A stretch of DNA of 57,254 bases from Clostridium sp. cel8 (GCF_014050525.1 NZ_JACGAG010000015.1:1-57254), one strand, 5' to 3'; positions 9,684 to 18,279 are shown, numbered from the stretch's first letter. A program made the numbers and translations. Notes: generated by a model not told the origin, from the letters alone.

Positions 9684-9763
9684 TGAAATATTTTTAAGTA
9701 TATCTTGTCCATTAATTTTTTTGTTACTTTTACAAGTTCAAGAATATTATCCAGCGTAATCAA
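9680..9763 (-). pseudogene. potA: Out-of-frame 5' part of potA
   Basis: This short frame encodes [12 protein letters not shown], the expected PotA N-terminus, then leaves frame after an A7 tract and stops at TGA. Restoring one base in the tract gives [18 protein letters not shown], which runs into the main frame. The intended start is unclear: a TTG at 9763 directly behind GGGGG, or a CTG at 9754 at better spacing. Confidence 0.7.
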
Positions 9764-9782
9764 CCCCCAAAATTATATAAAT

Positions 9783-9914
9783 TATATGCACAAATCTCAG
9801 TTCAAAAAGCCTCTGCATCCTATGAGATACAGAAGCTAACTTATGCGATTTATCTTAAAAAGTCTAACTATAATTCAATTCATAGTAATTTACTCAACAT
9901 TAAATTATAGTGTA
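9783..9914 (-). promoter_or_regulatory. Structured leader with attenuator-like hairpin upstream of potA
   Basis: On the minus strand the pot leader folds into two strong hairpins. The first pairs CTATAATTTAAT with ATTGAATTATAG (11 Watson-Crick pairs plus one G-U). The second pairs AGCTTCTGTATC with GATGCAGAGGCT (two G-U pairs) and is followed by TTTTT at about 9806, so it is an intrinsic terminator inside the leader. This suggests transcription attenuation of potABCD. I do not recognise it as a known riboswitch class. Confidence 0.6.
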
Positions 9915-9944
9915 ATAATACCACATTATAGAAACATATGTCAA
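9915..9944 (-). promoter_or_regulatory. pot operon promoter
   Basis: TTGACA (9944-9939), an 18-base spacer and TATTAT (9920-9915) on the minus strand. This places the start about 150 bases before potA, leaving room for the structured leader. Confidence 0.65.
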
Positions 9945-10055
9945 ATAATTATTTTTATACGCAAATTTAGATAATAAAAAAATACATACTAAAAGCAATT
10001 GCTATACTACCTTTAATATGTATTCAACATAATTATTGTATTGTTTATTTAAAAC

Positions 10056-10496
10056 TTAGTCCACTTTTTTGCACCACTTACCACAAAATTCAGCCTTTCT
10101 AGTACACATGACTTTACTTGAACCACAATTTGGACACTTATATTTATCTTGTTCATAACTTATCTCATATATATTTCCACAGTCAAAACACTTAAACTTG
10201 CAAAATGTTGCTCTATAATTTCCTCCGCTTATCCTTATAGAATTTCCCTTTGTTAGTGCTGTAGCCACTTTTTTTCTAGCACTATCTATAATATTTTGAA
10301 ATGTTTGTCTGGAAACTTGCATTCTCTCAGCACATTCTTCTTGGTTTAAATCTTCAATATCTTTAAGTCTCATTGCTTCAAGTTCTTCTACTTTTAAAGT
10401 TATTTCTTTAATTTTACATTTTGGTTTTCCCCAAGGAATAAAGTAAGTATCCTTGGGAAAATATTCTACTCTCCTACACTTAGTTGGTCTTGGCAT
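10056..10496 (-). CDS. DUF134 (UPF0251) DNA-binding protein with zinc ribbon
   Basis: The protein has 146 residues. The N-terminus MPRPTKCRRVEYFPKDTYF is typical of the UPF0251/DUF134 family. A sigma-70 region 4-like helix-turn-helix follows (LEAMRLKDIEDLNQEECAERM, then VSRQTFQNIID), and the C-terminal third has CxxC pairs (CFDC, CPNC) and extra cysteines (CTRKAEFCGKWC). The family is often encoded next to dinitrogenase iron-molybdenum cofactor proteins, as here (NifX-like gene 94 bases upstream on the same strand). A regulatory role tied to iron-sulfur or metal cofactors is inferred. The start ATG follows GAGGAATTTAA. Confidence 0.88.
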   Translation of the reverse strand: MPRPTKCRRVEYFPKDTYFIPWGKPKCKIKEITLKVEELEAMRLKDIEDLNQEECAERMQVSRQTFQNIIDSARKKVATALTKGNSIRISGGNYRATFCKFKCFDCGNIYEISYEQDKYKCPNCGSSKVMCTRKAEFCGKWCKKVD

Positions 10497-10590
10497 TTAA
10501 ATTCCTCCTCTGTATACTTACACTAACATTACAACATTTACACTACTTTAAAGCTATATACAGAGATTATACACAAATATAGATTAGTAG

Positions 10591-10947
10591 TTAATTACCG
10601 CAATTCCCCTCATATTCGTGTTCACTGCAAACACTTCCTGTAGATTTTAATTCACCTTTTATATACTTTTTAACTATATCGTCACAATTTCCTTCAGCTC
10701 CAACAACTACTTCAATATTATTTTGGTTAAATAAATCTTGTGCTGTCTGTCCCATGCCACCTGCAATAATAGTATTTACATTTAAATCACCTAAAAATAC
10801 TGGCAGAAAACCTGGTCTATGCCCTGGATTAGGCTTAAATTCTCCTTTAATAGATCCATCTTTACTAACTTCATATATTTTAAAACCTTCACAATGTCCA
10901 AAATGTCTACTTACATACTTTCCATCACTTGCTACTGCTATTTTCAT
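10591..10947 (-). CDS. NifX/NifB-type dinitrogenase iron-molybdenum cofactor family protein
   Basis: The 118-residue protein has the RNase H-like NifX/NifB-C fold: MKIAVASDGKYVSRHFGHCEGF at the N-terminus, NTIIAGGMGQTAQDLF in the middle, VVVGAEGNCDDIVKKYIKG later, and a Cys- and His-containing tail (CSEHEYEGNCGN). In nitrogen fixers such proteins carry the iron-molybdenum cofactor. In clostridia without nif genes nearby they are thought to bind iron-sulfur clusters, but the function is unproved. The ATG has AGGAGGAATTTTAA upstream. Its promoter is bracketed by an inverted repeat (10971-11028). Confidence 0.9.
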   Translation of the reverse strand: MKIAVASDGKYVSRHFGHCEGFKIYEVSKDGSIKGEFKPNPGHRPGFLPVFLGDLNVNTIIAGGMGQTAQDLFNQNNIEVVVGAEGNCDDIVKKYIKGELKSTGSVCSEHEYEGNCGN

Positions 10948-10970
10948 TTAAAATTCCTCCTATAAATATT

Positions 10971-11028
10971 TATTGGCATTTGCCATCTTTATAATACTAT
11001 TATTTTATATTATTGTCAAATGCCAATA
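10971..11028 (-). promoter_or_regulatory. Promoter with paired operator-like repeats upstream of the NifX-like gene
   Basis: TTGACA, a 17-base spacer and TATTAT on the minus strand lie between two arms of a perfect 12-bp inverted repeat (TATTGGCATTTG at 10971-10982; CAAATGCCAATA at 11017-11028). Each arm belongs to a local palindrome: TGGCA-TT-TGCCA on the gene side, and TGTCA-AA-TGCCA on the other, overlapping the -35. This arrangement looks like a two-site operator. The binding protein is unknown. Confidence 0.6.
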
Positions 11029-11036
11029 ACTAATTT

Positions 11037-11612
11037 TTATATTCTCTCTGCTATAAGTCCATAAAAATCTTTTGCAATATCTATAGTGGAAATATTGATA
11101 AATCCTAATTTATCTAAAATTTTTACTAATACTTCTTTATCTAATCTGTCTTCCATAGGAGGTCCCATTTTATAATTACCTTTTTTCCACTCAATAATGG
11201 CAATTCTACCTTTTGAGCAGATAATTTTTTTTACTTCACTTAAAAACTTTTCTTTATTTTTAGCTTCATGAAGTACATTACTTATAAATGCAAAAGTTAC
11301 TGTTTCTTCTTGAAGCTTAAGATTATTCTCTTCAGTTAAGACAGTTTCTACATTTGATATATCTAATTTTTTCAATTTTATCTTGATTTCATTGATCATT
11401 TTATCTAAAATATCCAACGCATATATTTTTCCACTGCTTCCTACAATATTAGCTGCAGGTATAGTAAAGTACCCAATACCACAACCTATATCAGCTACTA
11501 TATCACCATCATGTAGTCCAAATTTAGTAAGAGTGCTCTCAGGTGGAAGTATTTTTCTTCTTTCTTCACTATTAAGCCTATGCTTGTGTTTATAATTAAA
11601 TTTATGAGGCAC
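11037..11612 (-). CDS. Class I SAM-dependent methyltransferase
   Basis: The protein has 191 residues with a Rossmann-type methyltransferase fold. Motif I is VADIGCGIGYFTIPAA (about residues 38-53), motif II KIYALDILDKM, and motif IV-like FAFISNVLHEAKNKEKF, followed by GRIAIIEWKKG. This matches the Methyltransf_11/UbiE-like group, and the substrate is unknown. Translation probably starts at GTG 11612, behind AAGGAGGAGTT. It is followed downstream by the operator region of the NifX-like gene, so it may be transcribed alone. Confidence 0.88.
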   Translation of the reverse strand: MPHKFNYKHKHRLNSEERRKILPPESTLTKFGLHDGDIVADIGCGIGYFTIPAANIVGSSGKIYALDILDKMINEIKIKLKKLDISNVETVLTEENNLKLQEETVTFAFISNVLHEAKNKEKFLSEVKKIICSKGRIAIIEWKKGNYKMGPPMEDRLDKEVLVKILDKLGFINISTIDIAKDFYGLIAERI

Positions 11613-11730
11613 TTTTAACTCCTCCTTATGTATACATATTTTTTTATCACAATTTAATATAACATAAATTTAGTATAAATTCAAAATTTTCAATTATGTA
11701 AATCAATGTTATATAATTTTTTATATATAA

Positions 11731-11762
11731 AAAGCCTTAAGAGTTTTGCCTCTCAAGGCTGA
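11731..11762 (-). terminator. cstA terminator
   Basis: A stem AGCCTTGAGAG / CTCTTAAGGCT (11760-11750 and 11743-11733, minus strand, one G-T pair) is followed by TTTTTATA just after the cstA stop. Confidence 0.85.
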
Positions 11763-11766
11763 AATT

Positions 11767-13209
11767 TTATATAGCACTTTCCTTAACAGTGTCTGAAGAA
11801 GATGCATTAGAATAGTATTTCATCTTTACATAGAATAATACAAAGAATGCTACTGAAACAACTACCCCTGTTACATTAGAAAAAGTTGGATTTAATCTAA
11901 AACCTTCTTGTGCTTGTAATATATAGCTTACACTAACTGCAGACATAAATATTGCAGGTAAAGTTGTAATCCAATGGTTTTTACTATTTTTATAAAGATA
12001 TACAGAACATGCCCATAGTGTTACCATAGCAAAAGCCTGAGTTAAAAAGCTCATATACCTCCATAAAATAGGGAAATCTACAAATGTAAAGAATATTGCA
12101 ATAACAAACATTGGTATAGCTAAAGTTAGTCTATTTTTAATTTTTCCTTGAGGATATTTAAACATTTCAGCAAGTAATATTCGTGCACTTCTAAAAGCTG
12201 TATCACCTGTTGTAATAGGGCAAACAACTATACCAATTATTGCAATTACACTTCCAATAGGTCCTAAAAGTGATTTAGTTATCTCAAATACAGCTCCTGC
12301 AGGACCAGCCTTTCCAAGAACAATTTGTCCTAAATTAGTAGTATTACCATAAAAAGCTAAACCAGCTGCTACCCAAACTAATGCTACAACTCCTTCTGAA
12401 ATCATTGCTCCATAGAAAACAGTTCTTCCTTCTTTTTCATTTCTTAAACACCTTGCAACTAATGGAGATTGAGTTGCATGGAAACCAGATACTGCACCAC
12501 ATGCAATTGTAACAAACATCATTGGCCACATAGCTAATTTACTAGGATGGAGATTAATAAAATTCACTTCTGGAATATTGTATCCTTGAAATAACATTGC
12601 ACCACCAACGCCTATTGCCATAAATAAAAGGCAAGCACCAAAAATAGGATATATTTTTCCTATAATTGCATTTATAGGAAGCATAGTTGCAAGAAAATAA
12701 TAAAATATAATAGCAAATACCCAAAAATTCACTCCGAAATTTACAGGTATTAATTGTGACAATAGTTTTGCAGGTCCGACTATAAAGACAATTCCGACAA
12801 TCATGGAGAAAAACACTGTAAGAACTCTCATAAATCTTTGTACAGACTTACCTAAGTATTCTCCGTGAATTTCAGATAAACCAGCTCCATTTTTTCTAAC
12901 AGAAATCATTCCAGATATATAATCATGAACAGCTCCACCAAATACGCAGCCTATGATTACCCACAAAAATGCAACAGGTCCATACAATGCCCCTTGGATA
13001 GCACCAAATATTGGTCCAAGTCCTGCTATATTTAAAAATTGTATAAAATAAAGCTTCCAAGAAGGCATTTGAACATAATCTACTCCATCTTCTGAAGCGT
13101 ATGCAGGTGTTATTCTACTGCCATCTGCCCCAAACTGCTTCTCAACATATTTTGAATAAAATAAGAAGCCGGATAAAAGTATTACTAGTCCCCCTAAAAA
13201 AGTATACAT
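11767..13209 (-). CDS. cstA: CstA-family peptide/pyruvate transporter
   Basis: This 480-residue membrane protein of the carbon starvation CstA family has about 12-14 transmembrane segments. Recognisable blocks are PSWKLYFIQFLNIAGLGPIF, the GGAVHDYISGMISVRKNGAG loop, and SGFHATQSPLVARCL. Family members import pyruvate or peptides. It is shorter than E. coli CstA (about 700 residues), as is common in Firmicutes. Its leader is a complete T-box (13344-13580), so uptake is probably tied to the charging of one tRNA. A terminator follows closely, so it is monocistronic. Confidence 0.93.
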   Translation of the reverse strand: MYTFLGGLVILLSGFLFYSKYVEKQFGADGSRITPAYASEDGVDYVQMPSWKLYFIQFLNIAGLGPIFGAIQGALYGPVAFLWVIIGCVFGGAVHDYISGMISVRKNGAGLSEIHGEYLGKSVQRFMRVLTVFFSMIVGIVFIVGPAKLLSQLIPVNFGVNFWVFAIIFYYFLATMLPINAIIGKIYPIFGACLLFMAIGVGGAMLFQGYNIPEVNFINLHPSKLAMWPMMFVTIACGAVSGFHATQSPLVARCLRNEKEGRTVFYGAMISEGVVALVWVAAGLAFYGNTTNLGQIVLGKAGPAGAVFEITKSLLGPIGSVIAIIGIVVCPITTGDTAFRSARILLAEMFKYPQGKIKNRLTLAIPMFVIAIFFTFVDFPILWRYMSFLTQAFAMVTLWACSVYLYKNSKNHWITTLPAIFMSAVSVSYILQAQEGFRLNPTFSNVTGVVVSVAFFVLFYVKMKYYSNASSSDTVKESAI

Positions 13210-13343
13210 ATTATAATTCCTCCCTATAAAAATATTTATATTTTATTTATATACAAATAATTTAAAACATTAAATCACTAAAGTAATATAATTATTTTAA
13301 ACCACAATTTTAAAACATACATAATCTAAGTTTTTTTAGATAG

Positions 13344-13580
13344 AAAAAGACCATTTCTCGATATGGGGCGAGAAATGGTCGCGGTACCACCCAAATTTAT
13401 AACTTAAAGTAATAACGGTTTTCACCGACATAAACTTACTACTATTTCAGTTTGCAACTCTAGGGTGATTTTTCAAAAACAATAACTTATGGGTTTTCAG
13501 CTTATCCCACTCTCTTTTAAGTATCTTGTCTTCTACTTTTCCCTATCCTAGTTTTTATATTATTTCTTTATTGGTTATTA
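13344..13580 (-). promoter_or_regulatory. T-box riboswitch upstream of cstA
   Basis: On the minus strand the leader has an AGTA-containing Stem I (AGGGAAAAGTAGAAG), the AG bulge AGAGAG, the specifier region TTTTTGAAAAATCACCCTAG (13484-13460 area), the T-box motif GGTGGTACCGCG (around 13389-13379) and a strong terminator hairpin of 12 bp (GACCATTTCTCG / CGAGAAATGGTC, 13349-13380) ending in TTTTT. The specifier codon reads either AUC (Ile, 13469-13467) or AAU (Asn, 13470-13468). Spacing does not settle which. Confidence 0.9.
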
Positions 13581-13583
13581 ACT

Positions 13584-13611
13584 ATTATAGCAAGTATTAT
13601 TATAATGTCAA
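13584..13611 (-). promoter_or_regulatory. cstA T-box promoter
   Basis: TTGACA (13611-13606), a 16-base spacer and TATAAT (13589-13584) on the minus strand give a consensus promoter for the T-box leader. Confidence 0.85.
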
Positions 13612-13619
13612 TAGTTAAT

Positions 13620-14292
13620 TTATGATAGTTTGTGTCAAGTTAAAGTGGGCAATTTTATTTTTTAATTTCTCCATTATAAATTCAGTTAAAATTTTATCCT
13701 CAAAGGACTTAGTCCGCAGCCCGAAAGAGCGCATTTATTCTATTGACTTTTTATCTAGAATTTTAAGACTATCTATGAATAAGTTCAGTAAAATTTCTTT
13801 CTCTAAATAAGCTCTGTATTGCCTTTCTACCATTAGTTATGGCTCAGCCTGTAAATGATATACTTGATTTTTCAGCTAATATCTTAGCCAAATTATTGGC
13901 ACCTTTAATAGACCAACTCATATTTCTTCTTTTTCTTCTATTTTAGAACTTAACTTTTGTACTAAATTACTTGAAATATGACCTATTGTATCCATTTTTA
14001 GATATTCATCTAATAAAAACTTATAGGCCTTTTTCCCAAACCTTCGGTCTAAGTGCGTTAGCACTTCTTTCATAAATTCACATGCTTTATTACATACATA
14101 TTTATATATTTTTTTCTCTAAGTTATTGAAAGTTATGTCATTATCCTTTAAACTTAAATTGTACATTAATATCACCCATTTCTATATAGTTTCGCTAACT
14201 TATATTATAATGGATATATTATGTACATGGGAGATGTTTTTTGCATCTCCCTTTATTTTTTATTATTAATTACTACTATCTTTGCCCACTAA
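13620..14292 (-). mobile_element. Decayed ISLre2-type insertion sequence
   Basis: This 670-base stretch holds pieces of one transposase and possible terminal repeats (AAGTGGGCAA at 13645-13654 and TTGCCCACT at 14283-14291, inverted). The N-terminal transposase piece is at 13918-14175. A frameshifted continuation (SWSIKGANNLAKILAEKS) lies at about 13840-13915. Further downstream the coding sense dissolves into stops. A full ISLre2 element would be about 1.5 kb, so most of the middle is lost. Confidence 0.55.
13842..14175 (-). pseudogene. Truncated, frameshifted ISLre2-family transposase
   Basis: The readable frame (14175-13918, 85 residues) starts like clostridial ISLre2 transposases (YNLSLKDNDITFNNLEKKIY). 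After THLDRRFGKKAY it jumps to sequence that belongs near the C-terminus (EYLKMDTIGHISSNLVQKLS), so the catalytic middle is deleted. It stops after EEKEEI. The next frame continues with MSWSIKGANNLAKILAEKSS and hits a stop after ISFTG. The protein cannot be active. The family call rests on remembered sequence features rather than an alignment. Confidence 0.6.
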
Positions 14293-14365
14293 ATTTATAC
14301 TCTAAGTTTGTGATAAAATTTCAGCTCATTTCATTAATCCATGGAAATTTTACTATTCCTATTGT

Positions 14366-16840
14366 ATTTACATACCCATAGTTCTTATAAAACTATATAA
14401 TACACCACTTTTTAAAGGTGGAAAATATGCATTTACATACCACATAGTTCTTATAAAACCTTAATAAGACCTAAAGCGGTTATGTGCTTATTAGAATTTA
14501 CATACCACATAGTTCTTATAAAACCTTCTAATTATCAATATCGTGTGTTGTATGTTGATTCATTTACATACCACATAGTTCTTATAAAACTTAAAAATGT
14601 AGTATATAAAGCACCTTTTAAGTTTAGATTTACATACCACATAGTTCTTATAAAACTAATACTCGCATAATTTGTTCCGTACGGTCTTTCCATGATTTAC
14701 ATACCACATAGTTCTTATAAAACTAAATAATATTGCACAACCCCATCTTTTAATACACAATTTACATACCACATAGTTCTTATAAAACCCATACGATCTG
14801 TTAACGGCTTATCTATAACACTTACATTTACATACCACATAGTTCTTATAAAACTTCTCATGTCACTTGCATAGCCTTGTACGGCACTCAAATTTACATA
14901 CCACATAGTTCTTATAAAACATATTCAAAAAAACAAAAGAAATTCTATTGGTACAAATTTACATACCACATAGTTCTTATAAAACAAGCTATAACAAAAG
15001 CACTTGATACTGCAATAATCAAATTTACATACCACATAGTTCTTATAAAACGATGAAACATGGATGGATGCTAATGCAGCAATAAAGAAATTTACATACC
15101 ACATAGTTCTTATAAAACTAGTGAAACACAGGCAGATCACGACGCTCTTGCAACTATTTACATACCACATAGTTCTTATAAAACTAATAATATAATGCAG
15201 ATACCGAACGGATATATTGAATTTACATACCACATAGTTCTTATAAAACTTTAACTATAGTAGATAATATTATAAAATCATATAATAATTTACATACCAC
15301 ATAGTTCTTATAAAACTTGAATTATCATTACTTTGAAAATCTTCCACATTATTCATTTACATACCACATAGTTCTTATAAAACAAATAACTTTTGTATCA
15401 GTATAAAGAGAACTTAAAGGATTTACATACCACATAGTTCTTATAAAACTTCAATTTGATTAATAATAATTGCTTTATATTTTCTGTCATTTACATACCA
15501 CATAGTTCTTATAAAACAGACAGTAGAGATGAAAACTATATTAAATCCACATCCATTTACATACCACATAGTTCTTATAAAACGCAATTAAATCATGACC
15601 ATTAATTGCTAAATCCTTTAATTTACATACCACATAGTTCTTATAAAACAAGCATTGTTTATATGTATATTATAATATGCTTTGTTATTTACATACCACA
15701 TAGTTCTTATAAAACCTATCTCTGACACAACCACCAACAACAAAAGCTTGAATTTACATACCACATAGTTCTTATAAAACCAATCTTCAACGCTTTCTGA
15801 TTTTACTGTTACGTTTTTATTTACATACCACATAGTTCTTATAAAACATCAATTGTTATATTGTCACTTGGACCCGAAACAAAAATTTACATACCACATA
15901 GTTCTTATAAAACTTTAGTATTGTGTTAACTAAGTCTGCTATGTGTGGATTATTTACATACCACATAGTTCTTATAAAACCTTAAGAAGAAATATAAAGA
16001 TGGTTTAAACGCTGAAACATTTACATACCACATAGTTCTTATAAAACGTATAACAGCAGGAGCTAATATAAATCAATCCAATACATTTACATACCACATA
16101 GTTCTTATAAAACGTTTAGCAAAAGCTATAGTTCATATATATATAATAGAAATTTACATACCACATAGTTCTTATAAAACCTTAATATAATCTTGATCTA
16201 TAAGGCTAATTAAAAAAGATTTACATACCACATAGTTCTTATAAAACACTAAATTACAGAATAAATGGGAGGTGATAATATGCAATTTACATACCACATA
16301 GTTCTTATAAAACCTAGTCTTAATAAAAGAGTTATCAATAAAAGAAAAAGCATTTACATACCACATAGTTCTTATAAAACATAGAAATATAGCAATAAAT
16401 GAAAGTACTACTATAAATTTACATACCACATAGTTCTTATAAAACCAGTACAGCAACACTTGCTCCTAACATACAAATAAGTTTATTTACATACCACATA
16501 GTTCTTATAAAACAATAACTTTATCCTCTATAAAGCCTTGAAGTTCTATATTTACATACCACATAGTTCTTATAAAACAGTAATCAATATTATTCATCTA
16601 CATCACCTTGTTTATTATTTACATACCACATAGTTCTTATAAAACTTAATAAATTTTATCATAAAGAGTTTTTTTATATGATTTACATACCACATAGTTC
16701 TTATAAAACCTAATGCCATAAGACTTTAGTTCTGCAACTGATTTATTTACATACCACATAGTTCTTATAAAACAAAAATGCTTATGCTTCGAATCCTAGT
16801 TGGTATAAAGAATTTACATACCACATAGTTCTTATAAAAC
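14366..16840 (-). CRISPR. CRISPR array, subtype I-B, 38 repeats and 37 spacers
   Basis: Repeats are 29 bases. In the transcribed (minus) sense they begin GTTTTATAAGAACTATG and end TGGTATGTAAAT, leaving the 8-base handle ATGTAAAT typical of I-B. Spacers are 35-39 bases. Thirty-seven repeats are identical by eye. Only the one farthest from the leader (14366-14393) differs, lacking one base (28 long, CATACCCATAG in plus sense). The leader and cas2 lie at the high-coordinate side, so new spacers enter near 16840 and the oldest is near 14394. Reading frames across the array are artefacts of the roughly 66-base period. Confidence 0.98.
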
Positions 16841-17027
16841 CCCATAATTCAAAAAATCATAAAGCCTTAATTTATCTAGTTTCTCAGGCCCCATAGAATT
16901 ATTCAATTTAACATAATTGCATTGAGCCACCAGTAGTGCATGTTAATATTACAATAGAAATGCTTGTAAGCCTTTTATTTCAATACTTAATCCATATTTT
17001 ATAAAAACAGAGGTTTACTGCAAAATT
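16841..17027 (-). promoter_or_regulatory. CRISPR leader
   Basis: This 187-base AT-rich non-coding stretch lies between the cas2 stop and the first repeat. It would hold the array promoter and the signals for spacer insertion. On the minus strand it starts shortly after cas2 with TTGCAGTAAACCTC followed by a TTTTTATAAAAT block, resembling leaders of other clostridial I-B arrays. Confidence 0.75.
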
Positions 17028-17303
17028 CTAAATAAACATTTCATCATAATTTTTCTCAATACCTATTATATCTTTCGTTATATTTTTAGGATTTTGAACC
17101 CTATAGATATAAACTGAATCCTCTGCCCTTATTGTGTTTCTATTTATTTCAGATAAACATTTATGAAGTTTAGCTTCTGTTATATTTCCTTCAAAAACAG
17201 AATTCTGTGTCCATGTCAAATATTTTTTTACAATTTTTCTCACTCTGTTTACCCTTTTTTCTCCTATATCATAGGTTAATATAACAAAAATAATCACCAC
17301 CAC
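17028..17303 (-). CDS. cas2: CRISPR-associated endonuclease Cas2
   Basis: This 91-residue ferredoxin-fold protein forms the Cas1-Cas2 spacer integration complex. The N-terminal beta strand ends in the metal-binding aspartate (FVILTYDIGEKRVNRV), followed by KIVKKYLTWTQNSVFEGNIT as in I-B Cas2. Three consecutive GTG codons are possible starts; the first, at 17303, overlaps the end of cas1 by 10 bases. It is the last cas gene and sits next to the leader. Confidence 0.96.
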   Translation of the reverse strand: MVVIIFVILTYDIGEKRVNRVRKIVKKYLTWTQNSVFEGNITEAKLHKCLSEINRNTIRAEDSVYIYRVQNPKNITKDIIGIEKNYDEMFI

Positions 17304-18277
17304 GCTTTCAAAGGTTTATACAACTCATCATCAATAAAATACTTTATAAGTTTATAACATTCTAATTTTATAAAATTTCTATAAGATACCTTTCTTTTTA
17401 AACTTCTATGCTTTATGGTTGTAGAAAGTTTAATTTCATATTCCTTTATAAATTTCTTTCTTCCTTTTTCATTTAAAAAACATATACTTTCATGAGTATC
17501 AAAATCATCTAACTTTAACATTTTATTGTTAATAAGATAAAATATTAGTGGATCTACTATTAGAGGTTTAAATATCTCTGATATATCAAGACACAATGAA
17601 AATCGTTTTGTAGAAGGTTCATGTAAAAAACTTATTGTTGGATCTAATTGAGTTTTATATATTTCTCCCAAAACAGTTGTATACATCATGCTATTTCCAA
17701 AAGAAATCAATGCATTTAAAGGATCAGTAGGAGGCCTTTTTTCTCTCTTCTCAAAGGTAAAGCCGTTTTTCAAAATATAATTGTAAGCAGAATAATATGC
17801 ATTTCTCATTCTACCCTCTGCTCCCATAAGCTCATCTATACTATTAGCTGTCAATATATTAATTCTCTCATTTTCAATTTTATCCATAATTTTTTCTGTT
17901 CTTGGCTTATACCTTCTTAAATTTCTTAATATGTGGTGAGCTGCACTATCAATAAAACATTTTGCTATATACAATCTCTTTTCTTTATTATTATAAAAGT
18001 CTGCCTGACGAGTGATCAAGTATCCAGATACATTCTTCTTTCTTGGATAGTAACTTCCTGAATAGAATCCATAATAATTATAAAAATTCACTATAACACC
18101 ATATTTACTTATAAAATTAAAAAATTTAGTATTTAAACTTATCTCACCAAATAAATGCAATCTTTCTATAATTTCTATCGGTATATCCCTTGATAAATCA
18201 TCTCCATCAGTAAAATGAATCGTATTTTCTCTTCTCTTTATTTGTCCATTTGTAAATATATAATAATCTTTACCCAT
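17294..18277 (-). CDS. cas1: CRISPR-associated endonuclease Cas1, subtype I-B
   Basis: Cas1 is the integrase that inserts spacers. The 327-residue product has the N-terminal beta domain (KDYYIFTNGQIKRRENTI) and the catalytic C-terminal domain with the expected glutamate (MGAEGRMRNAYY), histidine (ISFLHEPSTKRFSL) and aspartate (CLDISEIFKPLIVD). ATG 18277 is chosen because AAAGGAGGTT lies 8 bases upstream; a longer frame to 18322 overlaps the end of cas4 and has no ribosome binding site. It lies just downstream of cas4 and overlaps cas2. Confidence 0.97.
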   Translation of the reverse strand: MGKDYYIFTNGQIKRRENTIHFTDGDDLSRDIPIEIIERLHLFGEISLNTKFFNFISKYGVIVNFYNYYGFYSGSYYPRKKNVSGYLITRQADFYNNKEKRLYIAKCFIDSAAHHILRNLRRYKPRTEKIMDKIENERINILTANSIDELMGAEGRMRNAYYSAYNYILKNGFTFEKREKRPPTDPLNALISFGNSMMYTTVLGEIYKTQLDPTISFLHEPSTKRFSLCLDISEIFKPLIVDPLIFYLINNKMLKLDDFDTHESICFLNEKGRKKFIKEYEIKLSTTIKHRSLKRKVSYRNFIKLECYKLIKYFIDDELYKPLKAWW

Positions 18278-18279
18278 AT

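Noticed and set aside
9783-9914. A preQ1, SAM or guanidine riboswitch before potA
   Set aside because: None of the conserved sequence blocks of those classes could be found. Only the hairpin and T-run are clear.
13622-13810. A 62-residue plus-strand frame beside the cstA T-box
   Set aside because: It lies over the degraded transposon end, has no ribosome binding site and resembles no family.
14482-16459. Open frames across the CRISPR array, with repeated FYKNYVVCKF or similar peptides
   Set aside because: The repeat plus spacer is about 66 bases, a multiple of three, so frames stay open by chance. No ribosome binding sites or start contexts fit.
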